Assembly (NCBI GenBank): GCA_023382975.1
Contig: JAHDXO010000017.1
Location: 108,853 to 172,852 of the forward strand
Length of the DNA stretch: 64,000 bases
DNA from: Pirellulaceae bacterium
GTDB taxonomy: Bacteria; Planctomycetota; Planctomycetia; Pirellulales; Pirellulaceae
Direction of reading: 5' to 3'
Position 1 is the first letter of the stretch, and every line of letters starts with the position of its first letter. The notes under the pieces are model-generated. The model did not search any database, was not told the DNA's origin, and saw only the letters and a program-made list of their open reading frames with translations. The position numbers and the translations under genes are program-made. This document shows positions 36,358-46,396 of this stretch, piece by piece.

Positions 36358-38526
36358 ATGAACACGTCGCGCTACGCGGTTTTTCCGACCGTCCTCAATC
36401 TTCTCGTGCTGTGTGCTGCTCCGATGGCGGCCGCATCGGAGCATCCTCCGTGGAACGCGGACGATGTCTGGAACAACGCCGTGCCCACGCCGGACGCTAC
36501 CGCCGAACGCGACGGTGCCGTGTGGCGAGTGCAAGTTAGCCGCAGCGACAGCCGACCGGGGATCGACTTTCAGCCCTCGAGCGGCGCGTGCGACATGACG
36601 GGACTGGGTTTTGTCGAAGCGCAGGTCAAGAACATCGGACGGGGCACGTTGAACGTTCACCTGCTGTTGGAGAATCCGGACTCCGACCGCGGGCAACGGC
36701 TTGGTTGCTGCATCGCCTCGGAAACGATTCCCCGCGGCGAAACCAAGCGGTTGCGGGTGAGCATCACGCCCCGGCCGCCGAAGCATCTGGAAACGGCGCT
36801 TCGCGGTATGCGCGGCACGCCCCTCGGGTTCCACGGCCGATCGAGCATCGATCCGACCAACGTGGCGCGCATCTCGGTCTACGTCTACCAACCGGCTGCC
36901 GAATACGCGTACGAGGTCTCCGCGATGCGGGCGGGCGGGCGTTCCATGTTTCCTTCGTTCGCCAGTCCGCAAGACCTGTTTCCCATGATCGACCGTTTCG
37001 GACAGTACATGCACAAGGACTGGCCGGGCAAGACGCACAGTGAGGCCGATCTGCTCGAGCGGCGCGAACGCGAGCAAGCCGATCTCGACGCCCACTCGGG
37101 CCCGAAGGACTGGAATCAATACGGCGGATGGCTTGCGGGACCGAAGCTGGAGGCCACGGGACGCTTCCGCGTCGCGAAACGGGACGACCGATGGTGGTTG
37201 GTCGATCCCGAGGGACGCCTGTTCTGGTCGCACGGCCTGGTTCGCGTCACGTGGTCGTGCGGTTACACGCCCGTCGCGGGCCGCCGGTTCCTGTTCGCCG
37301 ATCTGCCGGAACCCGATTCGCCGCTGGCCGCATTCTACGGCCGCAGCACGTGGGCCATTGCGGGGCTCTACGAGCGTGGCAGCGAGACCTACAACTTCTC
37401 CGGCGCCAACCTCCTGCGGAAGTACGGCCCCGACTGGCCGGAGGCGTTTGCCGAGGTGACTCATCGGCGTCTGCGGAGTTGGGGATTGAACACGATGGCC
37501 AACTGTTCGCAGCCTGCCATCTATGCGAAACGCCGCACACCGTACACCGCGACGGTCTACCGTCTGCACTCGCCGCCGGAAGATACGCCCGGCGGCACGG
37601 GCTACGTTGCCACGATCCACGAAGACAGCCGCGTCATCCCGGCCGCCAGCGGCGGCTGGGGCAGATTCCCCGATGTCTTCGACCCGAGCTTCAAGACGAC
37701 GCTGCTCGAGGAAGTAGCCCAGCACCAAGGCAAAGCCGTCGGCGATCCCTGGTGCCTGGGTTACTTTCTGGGCAACGAACTCTCCTGGGGGCGCGACGAG
37801 ACTTGGCTGGCTCGCGCCGTGCTGCGGTCTCCGGCCGATCAACCGGCCAAGCGGGTTCTGATCGACGACTTGACGACGAAGTACGAGACGATCGACCGGC
37901 TGAATGCGGCCTGGAAGACCGAGTACGCTTCGTGGAACGCGTTGCTCGATTCGACCGAACCACCGTCGGGCAATGGAGCGGACGAAGACTTGGCCGCCTT
38001 TCTCGACAAGACGGCCGATGCCTATTTCCGGCAGTGCCGCGAGGCCGTCAAGGAGACCGATCCCCAGGGGCTGTATCTCGGTTGCCGTTTCGCAGGCTGG
38101 GCCAACACGCGGATCTTTGTCGCTGCCGCGAAGTACGCCGACGTGATCAGCGTGAATCGCTACACGGCGACGCTCGACGACCTGCGTCTGCCGGCGGACA
38201 TCGACAAGCCGGTGGTGATCGGCGAGTTCCATTTCGGCGCACTGGACCGCGGCATGCTGCATGCCAGTCTGCACCCGGTTGCCGACCAGCAGGCCCGGGG
38301 TGCAGCGTACGAGCGGTATGTTCGCAGCGCGCTGGAGAACCCGCTGGTCGTCGGCACGCATTGGCACCAGTACGGCGATCAAGCGACCACCGGTCGTGAC
38401 GACGGCGAGAACTACCAGAACGGCTTCATCGACGTCTGCGACACGCCCTACGCCGAAACCGCCGACGCCTGCCGTCGCATCGGCGACGTGCTCTATCCGA
38501 CGCGGGCCGGAGAACTCGGACGCTAG
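36358..38526 (+). CDS. Secreted agarase-like glycoside hydrolase (GH-A clan)
   Basis: A 722-residue secreted enzyme. A signal peptide (hydrophobic stretch TVLNLLVLCAAPMAAAS) is followed by a beta-sandwich of about 200 residues and a TIM barrel. Typical clan GH-A residues are visible: the acid/base glutamate in GYFLGNELSWG and the nucleophile glutamate in PVVIGEFHFGA. HWHQYGDQ occurs near the end. The closest families I recognise are beta-agarase/porphyranase-like proteins, which are common in planctomycetes, but the real substrate may be another galactan. GGAAAGG precedes the start. Together with the GH106-like protein on the opposite strand and the porin gene downstream it suggests growth on algal or exopolysaccharide material. 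Confidence 0.78.
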   Translation: MNTSRYAVFPTVLNLLVLCAAPMAAASEHPPWNADDVWNNAVPTPDATAERDGAVWRVQVSRSDSRPGIDFQPSSGACDMTGLGFVEAQVKNIGRGTLNVHLLLENPDSDRGQRLGCCIASETIPRGETKRLRVSITPRPPKHLETALRGMRGTPLGFHGRSSIDPTNVARISVYVYQPAAEYAYEVSAMRAGGRSMFPSFASPQDLFPMIDRFGQYMHKDWPGKTHSEADLLERREREQADLDAHSGPKDWNQYGGWLAGPKLEATGRFRVAKRDDRWWLVDPEGRLFWSHGLVRVTWSCGYTPVAGRRFLFADLPEPDSPLAAFYGRSTWAIAGLYERGSETYNFSGANLLRKYGPDWPEAFAEVTHRRLRSWGLNTMANCSQPAIYAKRRTPYTATVYRLHSPPEDTPGGTGYVATIHEDSRVIPAASGGWGRFPDVFDPSFKTTLLEEVAQHQGKAVGDPWCLGYFLGNELSWGRDETWLARAVLRSPADQPAKRVLIDDLTTKYETIDRLNAAWKTEYASWNALLDSTEPPSGNGADEDLAAFLDKTADAYFRQCREAVKETDPQGLYLGCRFAGWANTRIFVAAAKYADVISVNRYTATLDDLRLPADIDKPVVIGEFHFGALDRGMLHASLHPVADQQARGAAYERYVRSALENPLVVGTHWHQYGDQATTGRDDGENYQNGFIDVCDTPYAETADACRRIGDVLYPTRAGELGR

Positions 38527-38779
38527 TCCCGTCGGTTCGACCCCGTCCGTTTTCTCACAGCGGATTCGTGCGGTTCCCGGCTCATGTCCGGTTCTACCGA
38601 TTTTGCCGCGCCGGTTAGGACGGTCCTGCCAGATTTGTTGCTGGCCGGCGGCGTCAGCGCGCGGTCTGTGCGGATTCTCGCGAAGATTTTTGTTGCTCCC
38701 GAGACGATGACTTTCCTGAACGGCGACGGGCGATAGGTCCGTCTTGGATTTTTCCCTATCCCGAGCGAGGTGACCACGG

Positions 38780-40489
38780 ATGGTCCGCATCAAGACTTTT
38801 CGCCGAGCGTCCTTGGCTGGTTTCCTGATGACTGCGGCCGGCTGGCTGACGGGCGGCGAGGCTGGCATGGCCTATGAGCCAACCCCGCCAGACGCCACTC
38901 TGCCACCGGGCGTGTACGAGGCACCGCCGATGCAGTCGCTGGTGGCCACCAGCGTCGAGGCGCTGGAGTCGACGGCCGACAGCCACATCCCAACACCCGA
39001 CTGCGGTTGCCAGACGTGCTGCGGTGCCGATTGGTCGAAGATCCCGGCCGTGTGTCCGATGCCCCGTCCGGGAAACTTCTTCATCCCGCCCTCCGGGCCG
39101 GGGTACTACTCGGCCAGCGACTGGTTGCACGGCAACTGCCGCGACAAGGCGCCGCCGTCGGGCTATCCGTCGTTCGCCCTGATGCCGCCGTCGTTCTTCG
39201 ACGCCGATTTCCGCTACGTTGACAAACTGGACCCGTGCGATCGGACGCTGGTCGAGCGGCTGAAACGAATTCAGTTGAACGATTGCTGGATGTTCAGCAC
39301 GGGTGGGAACTTCTGGCTGCGGTACATGAACGAAACGAATAGCCGTCTGCGTCCGGACTTCGTCAAGAACGAATACACCCTAGGCCGCGTGCGGGCCTTC
39401 GGCGACTTGATGTACGGCGATTCGGTGCGTCTGTTCGGCGAGTACCTCTGGGCCGACAGTTTCTCGCCCGAGCTCGCCCCCCTGCCGATCGACGTGGACC
39501 GCGGCGACATTCTGAACCTGTTTGTCGATCTCAAGGTCTGGGACGGCGACGGCCATCCGGTCTACGTGCGCGGCGGGCGGCAGGAGTTGCTGCTGGGCTC
39601 GCAGCGTCTGGTGTCCACCCTGGATTGGGCCAACACGCGGCGCACGTTCCAGGGCGTGCGAGCGTTTCGCCGCGGCGAGAAATGGGATGCCGACGTTTTC
39701 TGGGTCCAGCCGGTGATTCCCAATGCGAGCAGCTTTGACCAAGCGGACAGCGAGCAGAATTTTGCCGGCACCTGGTTGACGTACCGAGAGCAGAAGGGCC
39801 GGTTCCTGGACTTCTACTACTTGTACTACGGCAACGGCAACGCCGTCGAGCAATTGGAAATTCCTCGGGCGCCGTTCGGTCTTCACACCTTCGGCTCCCG
39901 CTGGGCGGGCGACAAGGACGGCTACTTGTGGGATGTCGAACTGGCGATGCAATTGGGGCAGCAGGCCTCGTCCGACGTCGTGGCAGGGATGGCCACCGCC
40001 GGTGTCGGTCGCCATTTCAAGAACGCCTGGGCCAAACCGACGGCCTGGATCTATTACGACTACGCCAGCGGCGATTCCGACCCCGAGTCAGGCACTTCGC
40101 ACACGTTCAACCATCAGTTTCCCTTCGGACACTACTACATGGGCTGGATCGACTTGGTGGGTCGGCAGAACATCCACGACCTGAATGCCCACGTCTATTT
40201 CCATCCCGCGCCGTGGATCACCATGTTCGTCCAGTACCATCACTTCTGGCTGAACCAGCCGGCCGATGCACTCTACAATGCGGGCGGTGTCGCAATTCGC
40301 CGCGATGCGAACGGCGCATCGGGAACCAATGTCGGCGACGAGATCGACTTTGTCGCCAACTTCCACCTGGCCCGCTACACGGACGTCATGGTCGGCTACT
40401 CGAAGTTATTCGGAGGCGGCTTCCTCGAACAGACGACCGGACCCGAGAACTCCGAACTGTTTCACCTGACGTTCCAGCAGAAGTGGTAG
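38780..40489 (+). CDS. Alginate-export-family outer membrane porin-like protein
   Basis: A 569-residue outer membrane beta-barrel. After the signal peptide there is a Cys-rich periplasmic-looking segment (DCGCQTCCGADW, then VCPMPRPG). From about residue 165 to the end, alternating polar/aromatic strands match the AlgE-type alginate export domain (GNFWLRYMNE, VRLFGEYLWAD, YVRGGRQELLLGSQRLVS, ending FHLTFQQKW with a C-terminal aromatic). It probably lets charged oligosaccharides or other anionic solutes cross the outer membrane. GAGGTG lies seven bases before the ATG. The gene faces the Uma2 gene with 7 bp between stops. Confidence 0.82.
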   Translation: MVRIKTFRRASLAGFLMTAAGWLTGGEAGMAYEPTPPDATLPPGVYEAPPMQSLVATSVEALESTADSHIPTPDCGCQTCCGADWSKIPAVCPMPRPGNFFIPPSGPGYYSASDWLHGNCRDKAPPSGYPSFALMPPSFFDADFRYVDKLDPCDRTLVERLKRIQLNDCWMFSTGGNFWLRYMNETNSRLRPDFVKNEYTLGRVRAFGDLMYGDSVRLFGEYLWADSFSPELAPLPIDVDRGDILNLFVDLKVWDGDGHPVYVRGGRQELLLGSQRLVSTLDWANTRRTFQGVRAFRRGEKWDADVFWVQPVIPNASSFDQADSEQNFAGTWLTYREQKGRFLDFYYLYYGNGNAVEQLEIPRAPFGLHTFGSRWAGDKDGYLWDVELAMQLGQQASSDVVAGMATAGVGRHFKNAWAKPTAWIYYDYASGDSDPESGTSHTFNHQFPFGHYYMGWIDLVGRQNIHDLNAHVYFHPAPWITMFVQYHHFWLNQPADALYNAGGVAIRRDANGASGTNVGDEIDFVANFHLARYTDVMVGYSKLFGGGFLEQTTGPENSELFHLTFQQKW

Positions 40490-40496
40490 CGTTCGC

Positions 40497-41204
40497 TCAA
40501 CTGCGTTGCTGCTGAAGCTTGGCTACAAACGCAGCGTGTTCAGAACTGGCCAAACCCTGTTGGACGACGCGGATCGCCTGTGCCAGATCGCCAGCGATCA
40601 AGGCGAGCGAATCCAGCCATAGGCCGGGGAAGACTTCGCTGCGCAGCACGCCGTCGGTCGCTGGCTCCAAACGCTCGTACGCTCCCGCGCGGAGCACGAA
40701 CCAGTCGATCTCGCGGTCCCATACGCGCCAGACAACGTACTCGCGCACGCCGTTGCGGCGGTAGGCCTGCAATTTGTCGTTCAGATCGTAACTCGCGCTG
40801 CTGGCCGCCACTTCGGCAATCAGTTCGGGGGCGCCTGCGACGTAATCCTCGCGGTCTCCGGACTGTCCACCGTACTGCGGAAGGACGCGGAGAAGAGCGT
40901 CGGGCTGGGGTTCGTTGTCCAAGTCCAGCAGAATCGTGCAGTTGTCACCGCCCTGAACACCGGGAGTCTGCGAACGGTACACGCCGAGGACGGTCGTCAA
41001 ATCGAAATGCAGTGACGAGTGGCCTTCGTTGGACACAGCCGACGGCATGTAGACAACTCCTTCGATCAGTTCCGCTTTCTGAACGTGCGGCATCGCGCGA
41101 TAGCGACGTTCGAATTCGGCTCGCGTCAGACGATCTCCCGCCTGCAACGGCGGAATAGGCTGGGAGAGCCGCGTGTCTTGTCTGAGTGCCGTGGCCGTAG
41201 ACAT
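40497..41204 (-). CDS. Uma2-family (DUF820) restriction-endonuclease-fold protein
   Basis: A 235-residue protein of the Uma2 family, a PD-(D/E)xK nuclease fold found in many copies in cyanobacteria and planctomycetes. Visible motifs are AELIEGVVYMPS, QPDALLRV (catalytic Asp), APELIAEVAASS with the Glu, and DLNDKLQAYRRNGVREYVVW. The usual PD-x-EVxS-x-K pattern is kept with Lys in NDKL. The biological role of the family is unclear. No partner gene is obvious; neighbours are carbohydrate genes. Confidence 0.88.
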   Translation of the reverse strand: MSTATALRQDTRLSQPIPPLQAGDRLTRAEFERRYRAMPHVQKAELIEGVVYMPSAVSNEGHSSLHFDLTTVLGVYRSQTPGVQGGDNCTILLDLDNEPQPDALLRVLPQYGGQSGDREDYVAGAPELIAEVAASSASYDLNDKLQAYRRNGVREYVVWRVWDREIDWFVLRAGAYERLEPATDGVLRSEVFPGLWLDSLALIAGDLAQAIRVVQQGLASSEHAAFVAKLQQQRS

Positions 41205-41295
41205 GGCAGATTCCAGAGATTCGAGGAGAAACGTACCAACCGTAGTCTACGTCAAACCGGCCCAAGAGCCAAGAGCTTCCGCCGCGCAGAATCGG

Positions 41296-42504
41296 TCAGT
41301 ACCGCTGCAGCAACGTCAACAACCGACGGTCGAGTTTGTGGCCGCCGAACTCCTCGTACTCGATATCCGTGCGGCCCGAGTCCACGACGCCGAACGCGCC
41401 CCGCAGATTCCACAGCGCCCAGCCGATGCCGTGCCCTTTGAGGATGTCGAGCACGTCGGTCATCCAGGCGAAGAAGACGTCGTAGGGCGTCCTGCTGTAG
41501 CTGCCGCCCTCGCCGCAATGGACGCCGACTCCCTTGCCGACCAATTCTCCCCACGGCGCGTAATGAGCCTCGAGCCGAGCCCGGTCGAAGGTAACTCGCC
41601 CCGATTTGTCCTTCAACGGCCACTCCGGAGTCGGAAAACTCTGGTTCCGATCGACCCAACTGGCGCGGTAGTGGCTGATGCCAGCGGGCGTGTAAGCATG
41701 CACGGACTGAGCCACGCCGAGCGGAATCAATTCGTCGATCGGCTTGTTGCCCACGTTCAAGCCGTCGACGATCACGAGCCGGTCGGGCGTGATGGCGCGA
41801 ATCGCCTCGGTCGCGCGGGTCATCACTCGCACGTAGTCGTCGCGACTCATGTAGCCTTCCCGAGGCGTCGGCGCTTCGTTCAGCAGATTGAAACTCAACT
41901 GGCTTGTCGGAACGTCGCGATAGCGGCGGGCAAACACTTCCCAGTGATGCACGAACGCCGCTTCCGCTTGCGGATCGCGCCACAACACGAACGGCTCGCG
42001 TTCCGGATTGTTGATGCAATAGCCCGGGGCGCGGTGGAAGTTCAGGCTGACGTGGACCTCGTGCTTCCGCCCCAGTTCGACCGTTCGATCCACGCGCTCC
42101 AGCATGGACTCGTTGATCTTGAATACGTCGTCCGGTTCCAGTTTGCGAGTCTGTCGCCAATCCGAGTCGACCCACAGCCAGTAATCCATCGGGATGCGAG
42201 CAAAATCGAAACCCCAGTCGCGGATCCAGCGGAAGTCGTCCTCGGGGATCATCCCGTCGTTGCGTTCGCTGCCTCCGATCGCCTGGAAGAAATTCAACAG
42301 ATTGAAGCCTCGCCAACGAGGAAGCGGGTTGCGCTTCGGCTCCGCCCCCGGCGACGGAGCGAGTGTCGGTGCCGCCAGGCAGGCCAGCGCGCCCACGGCC
42401 GCTCCCTTGAGCAACTCGCGGCGGGTCAGGGGGCGGGTACCCGCAAGTCGTCCGTCGCCTTCGTGGCTGTCTTGATCAACACTCTTGAGTTCGTGATGTC
42501 GCAT
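41296..42504 (-). CDS. GH5-family cellulase-like hydrolase with Tat signal
   Basis: A 402-residue enzyme with a twin-arginine export signal (LTRRELLKGAAVGALACLA). The GH5 TIM barrel is clear: WRGFNLLNFF near the N-terminus, WGFDFARIPMDYWLW, HVSLNFHRAPGY, the acid/base glutamate in FNLLNEAPTP and the nucleophile glutamate in VGVHCGEGGSYS, then IGWALWNLRGAFGVVDSG. GH5 members cleave beta-glucans, mannans or similar polymers; the specificity cannot be told. Export through Tat implies folding in the cytoplasm first, consistent with a cofactor or quick folding. It is divergent from the sulfatase gene, 212 bp apart. Confidence 0.9.
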   Translation of the reverse strand: MRHHELKSVDQDSHEGDGRLAGTRPLTRRELLKGAAVGALACLAAPTLAPSPGAEPKRNPLPRWRGFNLLNFFQAIGGSERNDGMIPEDDFRWIRDWGFDFARIPMDYWLWVDSDWRQTRKLEPDDVFKINESMLERVDRTVELGRKHEVHVSLNFHRAPGYCINNPEREPFVLWRDPQAEAAFVHHWEVFARRYRDVPTSQLSFNLLNEAPTPREGYMSRDDYVRVMTRATEAIRAITPDRLVIVDGLNVGNKPIDELIPLGVAQSVHAYTPAGISHYRASWVDRNQSFPTPEWPLKDKSGRVTFDRARLEAHYAPWGELVGKGVGVHCGEGGSYSRTPYDVFFAWMTDVLDILKGHGIGWALWNLRGAFGVVDSGRTDIEYEEFGGHKLDRRLLTLLQRY

Positions 42505-42716
42505 CGCTGCTCTCCTGGTTGTTGAAGCGGTTCGGCGCGGTTCAGACTATCGGCGTGCCGGGGCCAAGTCAAGCTTGGGCCTCTTGACCTCTTGACCGGT
42601 GGAGTTGTATCCGCCTACCAGCCGCGTTACGATCAAGCCGGACGTGGACGAATTTCATCGCAGGAATGCAGATCTCGGCTTGCCTGCAACAACACGACAC
42701 GGGGAGTTGCGAAACA

Positions 42717-44246
42717 ATGACACGCGGATTCGAATCGGGAACTCTTGCTCGCCTGGTTGGGCGTCGACTGGTGTCCATGTTAATTTTTGCGGCTTCGCTT
42801 TGCACAGCCGCCGCGGGCGCCGAGAAGCCCAACATTCTGTTCTTGCTGAGCGACGACCACAGCTATCCGTTCGTCGGATGCTACGGGGACGGCAACGTCC
42901 GGACGCCCGCGCTGGATCGGCTGGCCGCCGAAGGCATGAAGTTCCACCGCTTCTTCACAGCGGCGCCCCAGTGTGTGCCTTCGCGCGCCGCGCTGATGAC
43001 GGGCCGGTCTCCAGTCGCAGCCCGGATGACGCGGTTTTCCGCGCCTTTGCCGCGCGACGAGATGACCTTTCCGGAAATGCTCCGGGACCAAGCCGGCTAT
43101 TTCACCGGCGTTTGCGGCCGGAGCTATCATCTGGACGGCTCGGCCAAACAGGGCGCCGCGGTCGCCCGCGTGTTTCAGCAGCACGAACTCCGGTCGTTCG
43201 CCGAGCGAGTCGATTACCTGCGAACCGGGGCCGACAACCAGGTAGCGGGGCAGGTGGCCGAGTTTCTCGACCAGAAGCCCGCGGAGAAACCGTTCTTCCT
43301 GTGGGCCAATTTCAGCGACCCGCACCACGTCTGGAACGCGCCCGCCGAGTTCCGACCCGATCCGGCATCGCTCCAACTGCCCGCCCACTGGCCCGACTTG
43401 CCGGGCATGCGCGAGCAGTTGGCCGATTACTGCGCCGAGGTGAATCGGCTCGACCACACAATCGCCGGGGTGCTGGACGTGCTCGGCCAACGCGGTCTGC
43501 TGGACAGCACGCTGATCGTCTTCGCCGGCGACAACGGCGCCGCGCTGCCGCACGGCAAGGGTTCGCTGTACGACCCGGGCTCGAACGTGCCGATGATCGT
43601 TCGCTGGCCCGGAGTGGTAAAGGCGGACGGCGAGTCGCGGACACTGCTCAGCGGCGAGGATCTCGCACCCACGCTGCTCGCGGCGGCCGGGTTGGCGCCG
43701 CACCCTCGCATGACCGGCGTCAACTTTCTGCCGCTGCTCCGAGGCGAAGACTACACGCCGCGCCGACACATCTTTGTCGAACGCGGCCCGCACGGTTCGA
43801 CGCCGGTGAGCGTCAACATGAGCAACAGCAGCTACGACCTGAGCCGCGCGGTTCGCAGCGACCGGTACAAGTTCATTTACAACTGCACGCCTTGGATACC
43901 GTACTCGCCGGTCGATTCCGCGAGCGGTGCCGCGTGGACGCAGATTAAGGCCGCCGCGGCCGAGGGACAGCTTGCTCCCGGCCTCCAAGCGACTTACTTC
44001 ACGACGCCGCGGCCGGTCTACGAACTCTACGACTTGGACAACGACCCGTCGGAGTTGAACAACTTGAGCGGCCAACCCGAGTTGTCCGAAGTGGAACGGG
44101 AACTGCGAGAAGCGTTGGCGGAGAAGATGGTTCTGGACTGGGACTACCTGCCGCTGCCTGCGCTGATGGACGAGGCCGCCCCGGCCAAGAGCAAGCCCAA
44201 AGCCCGCAACCCGGCCAAGTCGAAAGTGTCGGTCCCCGAAAGCTAG
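42717..44246 (+). CDS. Secreted formylglycine-dependent sulfatase
   Basis: A 509-residue arylsulfatase-type enzyme. After a signal peptide it shows NILFLLSDDHSYPFVGCYG (metal-binding Asp pair). The maturation motif CVPSRAALMTGR follows at 86-97, where Cys86 should become formylglycine. DPHHVWNAP and FAGDNGAALPHGKG complete the metal site. It would remove sulfate esters from a polysaccharide. The tail is Lys/Pro/Ala-rich and probably disordered. The start at 42717 has GGGGAG about 12 bases upstream; the ATG at 42777, just before the hydrophobic core, is an alternative. Its place next to the GH5 and D-aminoacylase genes fits degradation of sulfated material. Confidence 0.92.
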   Translation: MTRGFESGTLARLVGRRLVSMLIFAASLCTAAAGAEKPNILFLLSDDHSYPFVGCYGDGNVRTPALDRLAAEGMKFHRFFTAAPQCVPSRAALMTGRSPVAARMTRFSAPLPRDEMTFPEMLRDQAGYFTGVCGRSYHLDGSAKQGAAVARVFQQHELRSFAERVDYLRTGADNQVAGQVAEFLDQKPAEKPFFLWANFSDPHHVWNAPAEFRPDPASLQLPAHWPDLPGMREQLADYCAEVNRLDHTIAGVLDVLGQRGLLDSTLIVFAGDNGAALPHGKGSLYDPGSNVPMIVRWPGVVKADGESRTLLSGEDLAPTLLAAAGLAPHPRMTGVNFLPLLRGEDYTPRRHIFVERGPHGSTPVSVNMSNSSYDLSRAVRSDRYKFIYNCTPWIPYSPVDSASGAAWTQIKAAAAEGQLAPGLQATYFTTPRPVYELYDLDNDPSELNNLSGQPELSEVERELREALAEKMVLDWDYLPLPALMDEAAPAKSKPKARNPAKSKVSVPES

Positions 44247-44294
44247 ATCCGTGAGTGAAATGGGAACCGTTGAACTCCGCGGGAGGAAATGATC

Positions 44295-45854
44295 ATGCTG
44301 ACGTCTGCTTGGTGGCTGGTGGTGGCGCTGTTGGTTGGACAAGACGTCGGGGTCCGGGCCGACGTGGTCATCGAAAACGTCGAGATCCACGACGGCAGCG
44401 GCGACGCGGGCCGCCGCGGCGATCTGGCGATTCGCGGTCAGCGGATCGTGGCGGTCGGACGGTTCGAAGTCGCCGGCGAGCCGCGGCGGATCGACGGCTC
44501 GGGACTGATCGCCGCGCCGGGCTTCATCGATCTGCACACGCACTGCGACCGCGGACTCACGAAACAGGCGACTCGCATCAACAAGAATTATCTCACTCAG
44601 GGCGTGACCACCGTGGTGACAGGAAACTGCGGCGGCGGACCGTGGGATGTGGAGGAGTTTCTGAACGAGGTCGATGCGGGCGGAGCGGGCACGCATGTGG
44701 CGCATCTGGTCCCGCACGGCGCCGTGCGCAGCCGGATCATGGGATCGGCCAAACGACGCCCCACGCCCGACGAACTGGAACGCATGAAGCAGTTGGTCGA
44801 CGACGGCATGCGCAACGGGGCGTGGGGCTTGTCGACCGGATTGATCTACACGCCGGGGTCGTACGCCGACACCGCGGAGTTGGTCGAGCTGAGTCGCGTC
44901 GTCAGTAAGCACGGCGGCGTGTACGCGTCGCACATCCGCGGCGAAGGCGTCGAGTTGCTCGATGCGGTGCGCGAGGCGATCGAGATCGGCCGCCAGGCGG
45001 ACCTGCCCGTGCATATCTCGCATTTCAAGGCATCGGGGACGCCCGCGTGGGGCTTGGCGGCGGAAGCGATCCGGTTGATCCAGGAGGCTCGCGAGAGCGG
45101 CTTGGCCGTCACAGCCGACCAGTACCCGTACGTCGCCAGCAGCACCTCGCTGGCCGCGATGGTCGTGCCCGAAGCCTTTCGCGACAAGAAGCGGTTGACT
45201 GAAGCGCTGGCCGACCCCGAGCAAGCCGCCGCGCTGCGGGAGAATCTGGCAGACCGACTGCGAGCGCGGTCCGAGGGCGCCGCGCTGGTGATCGCCAGCT
45301 ATGCCGCCAACCGGGCCTGGCACGGCAAGAACCTGGCCGAATTGGCGCGGGACAAGGATTGCACGGTCGCGGATCTGGTGATCGAGATGCAATTGAACGG
45401 CGGCGCCAAGATGGTGAACTTCGGGATGCAGGAAGACGAGGTGCGGCAGATCATGCAGCAGGCGTTTGTGGCCACCGCCAGCGACGGCGGCACCAGCGTG
45501 CCGGACGACACGGTGCCCCACCCCCGCAGCTACGGCTGTTTTCCCCGCAAGATCGGCCGCTACGCGATCCAGTGGAACGTCGTGCCGCTGCCCGCGGCGA
45601 TCCGCAGTGCCACGGGACTGCCCGCCGACATCTTCGGGTTCCTGGAACGCGGCTACCTGCGCGAAGGCTACGTGGCCGACATCGTCGTCTTCGATCCGCA
45701 GACGTTCCGCGATACCGCCACGTTCGAGCAACCGCATCAGTACTCGACCGGCGTCCGCTACCTGCTGGTCAACGGGCAACTGGCCATCGACGACGGAAAG
45801 CTCACCGACTGTCTCGCCGGCCGAGCTCTGCGGTATCAATCCGCCCCGAAGTAG
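44295..45854 (+). CDS. N-acyl-D-amino-acid deacylase (D-aminoacylase) family amidohydrolase
   Basis: A 519-residue secreted metal-dependent amidohydrolase. A short signal peptide (WWLVVALLVGQ) precedes the family domain: IAAPGFIDLHTHCDRG (HxH metal ligands), VVTGNCGGGPWD with the bridging Cys, YASHIRGEG, VHISHFKASG and ATASDGGTSVP with the catalytic Asp. C-terminal GYLREGYVADIVVFDP rebuilds the small beta domain. It would hydrolyse N-acylated D-amino acids or related amides in the periplasm. The ATG at 44295 is eight bases after GGAGG, better spaced than the in-frame ATG at 44289. It follows the sulfatase gene by 48 bp, so they may be one transcript. Confidence 0.9.
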   Translation: MLTSAWWLVVALLVGQDVGVRADVVIENVEIHDGSGDAGRRGDLAIRGQRIVAVGRFEVAGEPRRIDGSGLIAAPGFIDLHTHCDRGLTKQATRINKNYLTQGVTTVVTGNCGGGPWDVEEFLNEVDAGGAGTHVAHLVPHGAVRSRIMGSAKRRPTPDELERMKQLVDDGMRNGAWGLSTGLIYTPGSYADTAELVELSRVVSKHGGVYASHIRGEGVELLDAVREAIEIGRQADLPVHISHFKASGTPAWGLAAEAIRLIQEARESGLAVTADQYPYVASSTSLAAMVVPEAFRDKKRLTEALADPEQAAALRENLADRLRARSEGAALVIASYAANRAWHGKNLAELARDKDCTVADLVIEMQLNGGAKMVNFGMQEDEVRQIMQQAFVATASDGGTSVPDDTVPHPRSYGCFPRKIGRYAIQWNVVPLPAAIRSATGLPADIFGFLERGYLREGYVADIVVFDPQTFRDTATFEQPHQYSTGVRYLLVNGQLAIDDGKLTDCLAGRALRYQSAPK

Positions 45855-46396
45855 CCGGCCAATGATCATGATGATCCAGAAGTCGGCCGGATACCAGCAG
45901 TCTCGCGCGTCTTGACGGCCAGAACGGCGAAGTCTCCAGATCTCTGGTCGTTCTTCATCTTTCGGTCACTCTTGTATTTCGTGTCGGGGGGGCAACAGAA
46001 GACGGTAACACTCCTGGCGGGCGGATGTCTGTCCCCCTTGACAAAAACAGGAAGGGTGCATTAAGAATGAGAAGGGCGACTGGTGCCGTCTGTTTCCGGG
46101 AATGGGATTCGGACGTTGAGAGCGCGGTGGGCTTACTGGCGGCGAGCGGTTCGCGGAGCAATTATTCCTCCTTGATCCGGATCGTCGCGTGGCCGCCAAC
46201 GAACAGGCCATCGCGCGGCTGACCACTGGATGATGGATGGGGCAGTCCGAAGGTACTCGGAGATACCACACAATTCACAAATCCAGAATTGGAGAACCTT
46301 GGTTCTTGCCATCTGGCCAAGCCCAATCGGGCAACCGGGACTGGAAGACCTTGGCGATCTGCCGTGTCGCCGCCTCGCGTTCACAGGAGTTCTCCA
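45855..46396. other. Intergenic region without a recognisable gene
   Basis: This 542-bp stretch has only short, poorly supported reading frames on both strands. It presumably holds the promoter of the response regulator gene; AGGAG at 46385-46389 is its ribosome binding site. A clear sigma-54 (GG-N10-GC) promoter was looked for and not found. Confidence 0.6.

Noticed and set aside
40497..41204. Uma2 protein as part of a restriction or transposon system
   Set aside because: No partner genes nearby; the family is often solitary, so no system was inferred.
45855..46396. Sigma-54 promoter for the NtrC-type operon
   Set aside because: No GG-N10-GC pair with acceptable context was found by eye.
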